In this document: in pieces, positions 55,823-57,047 of the stretch
Position numbering within the stretch: position 1 is the stretch's first letter
How the letters are laid out: each line of letters opens with the position of its first letter
Assembly (NCBI GenBank): GCA_014377535.1
Contig: JACMPK010000086.1
Location: forward strand, 1-57,047
Reading direction: 5' to 3'
DNA from: Gemmatimonadaceae bacterium
GTDB lineage: Bacteria; Gemmatimonadota; Gemmatimonadetes; Gemmatimonadales; Gemmatimonadaceae
Length of the DNA: 57,047 nucleotides
The notes under the pieces: generated by a model
The model's input: the letters and a program-made list of their open reading frames with translations, nothing else
The model's database searches: none
What the model was told of the DNA's origin: nothing
Made by a program: the position numbers and the translations under genes

Positions 55823-57030
55823 CGGTCGATCTCCCCCATCACGATGTCGATGCTCGCGTTGATCGCGATCACATCCGACAACAGGTGACCCTCGGCCATC
55901 TTCGAAATCGCGGACAGGTTCACGAACGCAGGCGGCCGGATGCGCCAGCGTACCGGCTTGGACGTGCCATCACTCACGAGGTAGTACCCCTTCTCACCCT
56001 TCGGACTTTCCGTCGCGACGTAGCACTCGCCGATCGGAGGACGCGGGCCTTCCATCACGAGCTTGAAGTGATGGATCATCGATTCCATCTCGCTGGTAGC
56101 CTTTGTTTTCGCTGGCAGGATCACGCGCGGATCATCGACGTTGATCGGGCCGTCAGGTAAACGCTCCAGCGCCTGCTCAATGATGCGGACGCTCTGCCGC
56201 ATCTCCTCCATGCGCACCAGATAACGGTCGTACACATCGCCCTTGGTGCCCACGGCGATATCGAAGTCATACGTGTCGTAATCGAGATACGGGAAGTCCT
56301 TGCGCACGTCGTACGCAACACCCGACGCGCGAAGCATCGGGCCCGACAATCCGTAGTTGATCGCTTCAGACGCCGTCATCACGCCAAGACCCACCGTACG
56401 GCCCACCCAGATGCCGTTCTTCGTCAGCATCCGGTCCGTCTCGTCGAGCGTCTTCGGCAGCGACCGCAGGAACCCCTTCAGGCCATCGATCCAGCCCTCA
56501 GGAAGGTCTGCCGCCATGCCGCCGATACGCGTCGCGCTCGTCGTCAGGCGCGCGCCGACCCAGCTCTCCCACAAGTTGTAGACCGTCTCGCGTTCCTGGA
56601 ACGTCCACAGAAACGGCGTGAAGGCGCCCATGTCGATCGCCGTCGTGCCAAGCCACACCAGGTGCGAGATGATGCGCGAAAGCTCCATCGCGATCACGCG
56701 CAGCACGGTGCAGCGCGGCGTGATCTCGATGCCGAAGAGCCGCTCCGCACCCAGCACGTAGGACACGTTGTTGCCCATGGAATTCAGGTAATCCTCGCGA
56801 TCCGTCCACGGGATGATCTGGTTGTACTGCCGGTACTCGCCGATCTTCTCGAAGCCGCAGTGCAGGTAGCCGATATGCGGCACGCAGCGGATCACCGTCT
56901 CGCCATCCAGTTCCAGGACCAGGCGCAGTACGCCATGTGTGGCCGGATGTTGCGGGGCGATGTTGATCAGCATGCGCTCGCTGCCCATGTCCGGCTCCGA
57001 GCCGGGCGCGAGGTCCACCGGGATCACCAC
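55819..57030 (-). CDS. nuoD: NADH-quinone oxidoreductase subunit D (5' end near window edge)
   Basis: 403 residues counted from GTG 57030, but the frame stays open to the right edge, so the true start (or a fused NuoC domain) may lie outside. NIAPQHPATHGVLRLVLELD near the N-terminus, GYLHCGFEK, DREDYLNSM, ERLFGIEIT and GSEGTxx-free GPRPPIGECYVATESPKGE mark NuoD, which forms the quinone pocket with NuoB. The rest of the complex (A, B, C) should lie to the right. Confidence 0.94.
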   Translation of the reverse strand: MVIPVDLAPGSEPDMGSERMLINIAPQHPATHGVLRLVLELDGETVIRCVPHIGYLHCGFEKIGEYRQYNQIIPWTDREDYLNSMGNNVSYVLGAERLFGIEITPRCTVLRVIAMELSRIISHLVWLGTTAIDMGAFTPFLWTFQERETVYNLWESWVGARLTTSATRIGGMAADLPEGWIDGLKGFLRSLPKTLDETDRMLTKNGIWVGRTVGLGVMTASEAINYGLSGPMLRASGVAYDVRKDFPYLDYDTYDFDIAVGTKGDVYDRYLVRMEEMRQSVRIIEQALERLPDGPINVDDPRVILPAKTKATSEMESMIHHFKLVMEGPRPPIGECYVATESPKGEKGYYLVSDGTSKPVRWRIRPPAFVNLSAISKMAEGHLLSDVIAINASIDIVMGEIDR

Positions 57031-57047
57031 GCCGTACTGGTCCGCCC

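Overview
The window is a GC-rich chromosomal segment from a diderm (two-membrane) bacterium. It carries the Kdo/LPS transport set (kdsA, kdsB, kdsC, kdsD, lptA, lptB, lptC), the futalosine route to menaquinone (mqnA, mqnC, mqnE), a multi-subunit NADH:quinone oxidoreductase, and GTG starts and stop/start overlaps throughout. Together with the glycosyltransferase and YfhO content this fits Gemmatimonadota (a Gemmatimonas-like lineage) best. That assignment is an inference from gene content, not from a marker-gene search. I saw no rRNA, tRNA, CRISPR array, prophage or insertion sequence.

Layout, left to right. (1) 1-8 kb holds the tail of an unknown gene, a DUF1839 protein, and a reverse-strand serine operon: serA, an FAD-linked 2-hydroxyacid dehydrogenase, a SerB-type phosphatase and a class V aminotransferase. 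An NlpC/P60 hydrolase and a YfgM-like TPR protein follow. (2) 7.97-8.57 kb is a 600-bp gene-free gap between two converging genes. It contains a 28-bp sequence that I read as the chromosomal dif site (XerC arm, 6-bp centre, XerD arm), i.e. the replication terminus. (3) From 8.57 kb to the right edge all 46 confidently called genes lie on the minus strand, pointing toward dif. Read in the direction of transcription (right to left) they are: nuoD-E-F-G-H-I-J-K-L-M-N; a phosphomannomutase/phosphoglucomutase; a UPF0182 membrane protein; sucC-sucD; ndk; yceD-rpmF-plsX-fabH-fabD-fabG-acpP-fabF; mqnE-mqnA-mqnC; an ispF fused to a Clp N-domain; dedA; xerD; trpG/pabA; kdsB-pyrG-kdsA-kdsC-kdsD-lptC-lptA-lptB-rpoN; then glycosyltransferases, a flippase-like protein, a YfhO protein, a polyprenol-phosphate mannosyltransferase and dapF.

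How the genes work together. The right half couples respiration (Nuo plus menaquinone synthesis) with the TCA step of SucCD. The middle supplies fatty acids, isoprenoid precursor and Kdo. The left part uses these for LPS export and for glycan and peptidoglycan precursors. Most junctions are ATGA, GTGA or TGATG overlaps, so long runs are probably co-transcribed and translationally coupled.

Most notable observations: the dif site with converging gene polarity and correctly oriented KOPS-like octamers; a Clp_N domain fused to IspF; a ~165-residue N-terminal extension on LptB; a likely leaderless promoter with an inverted repeat ahead of yceD-rpmF-plsX-fab; two small overlapping reading frames bridging trpG and kdsB; and an MqnE with CX5CX2C cysteine spacing.
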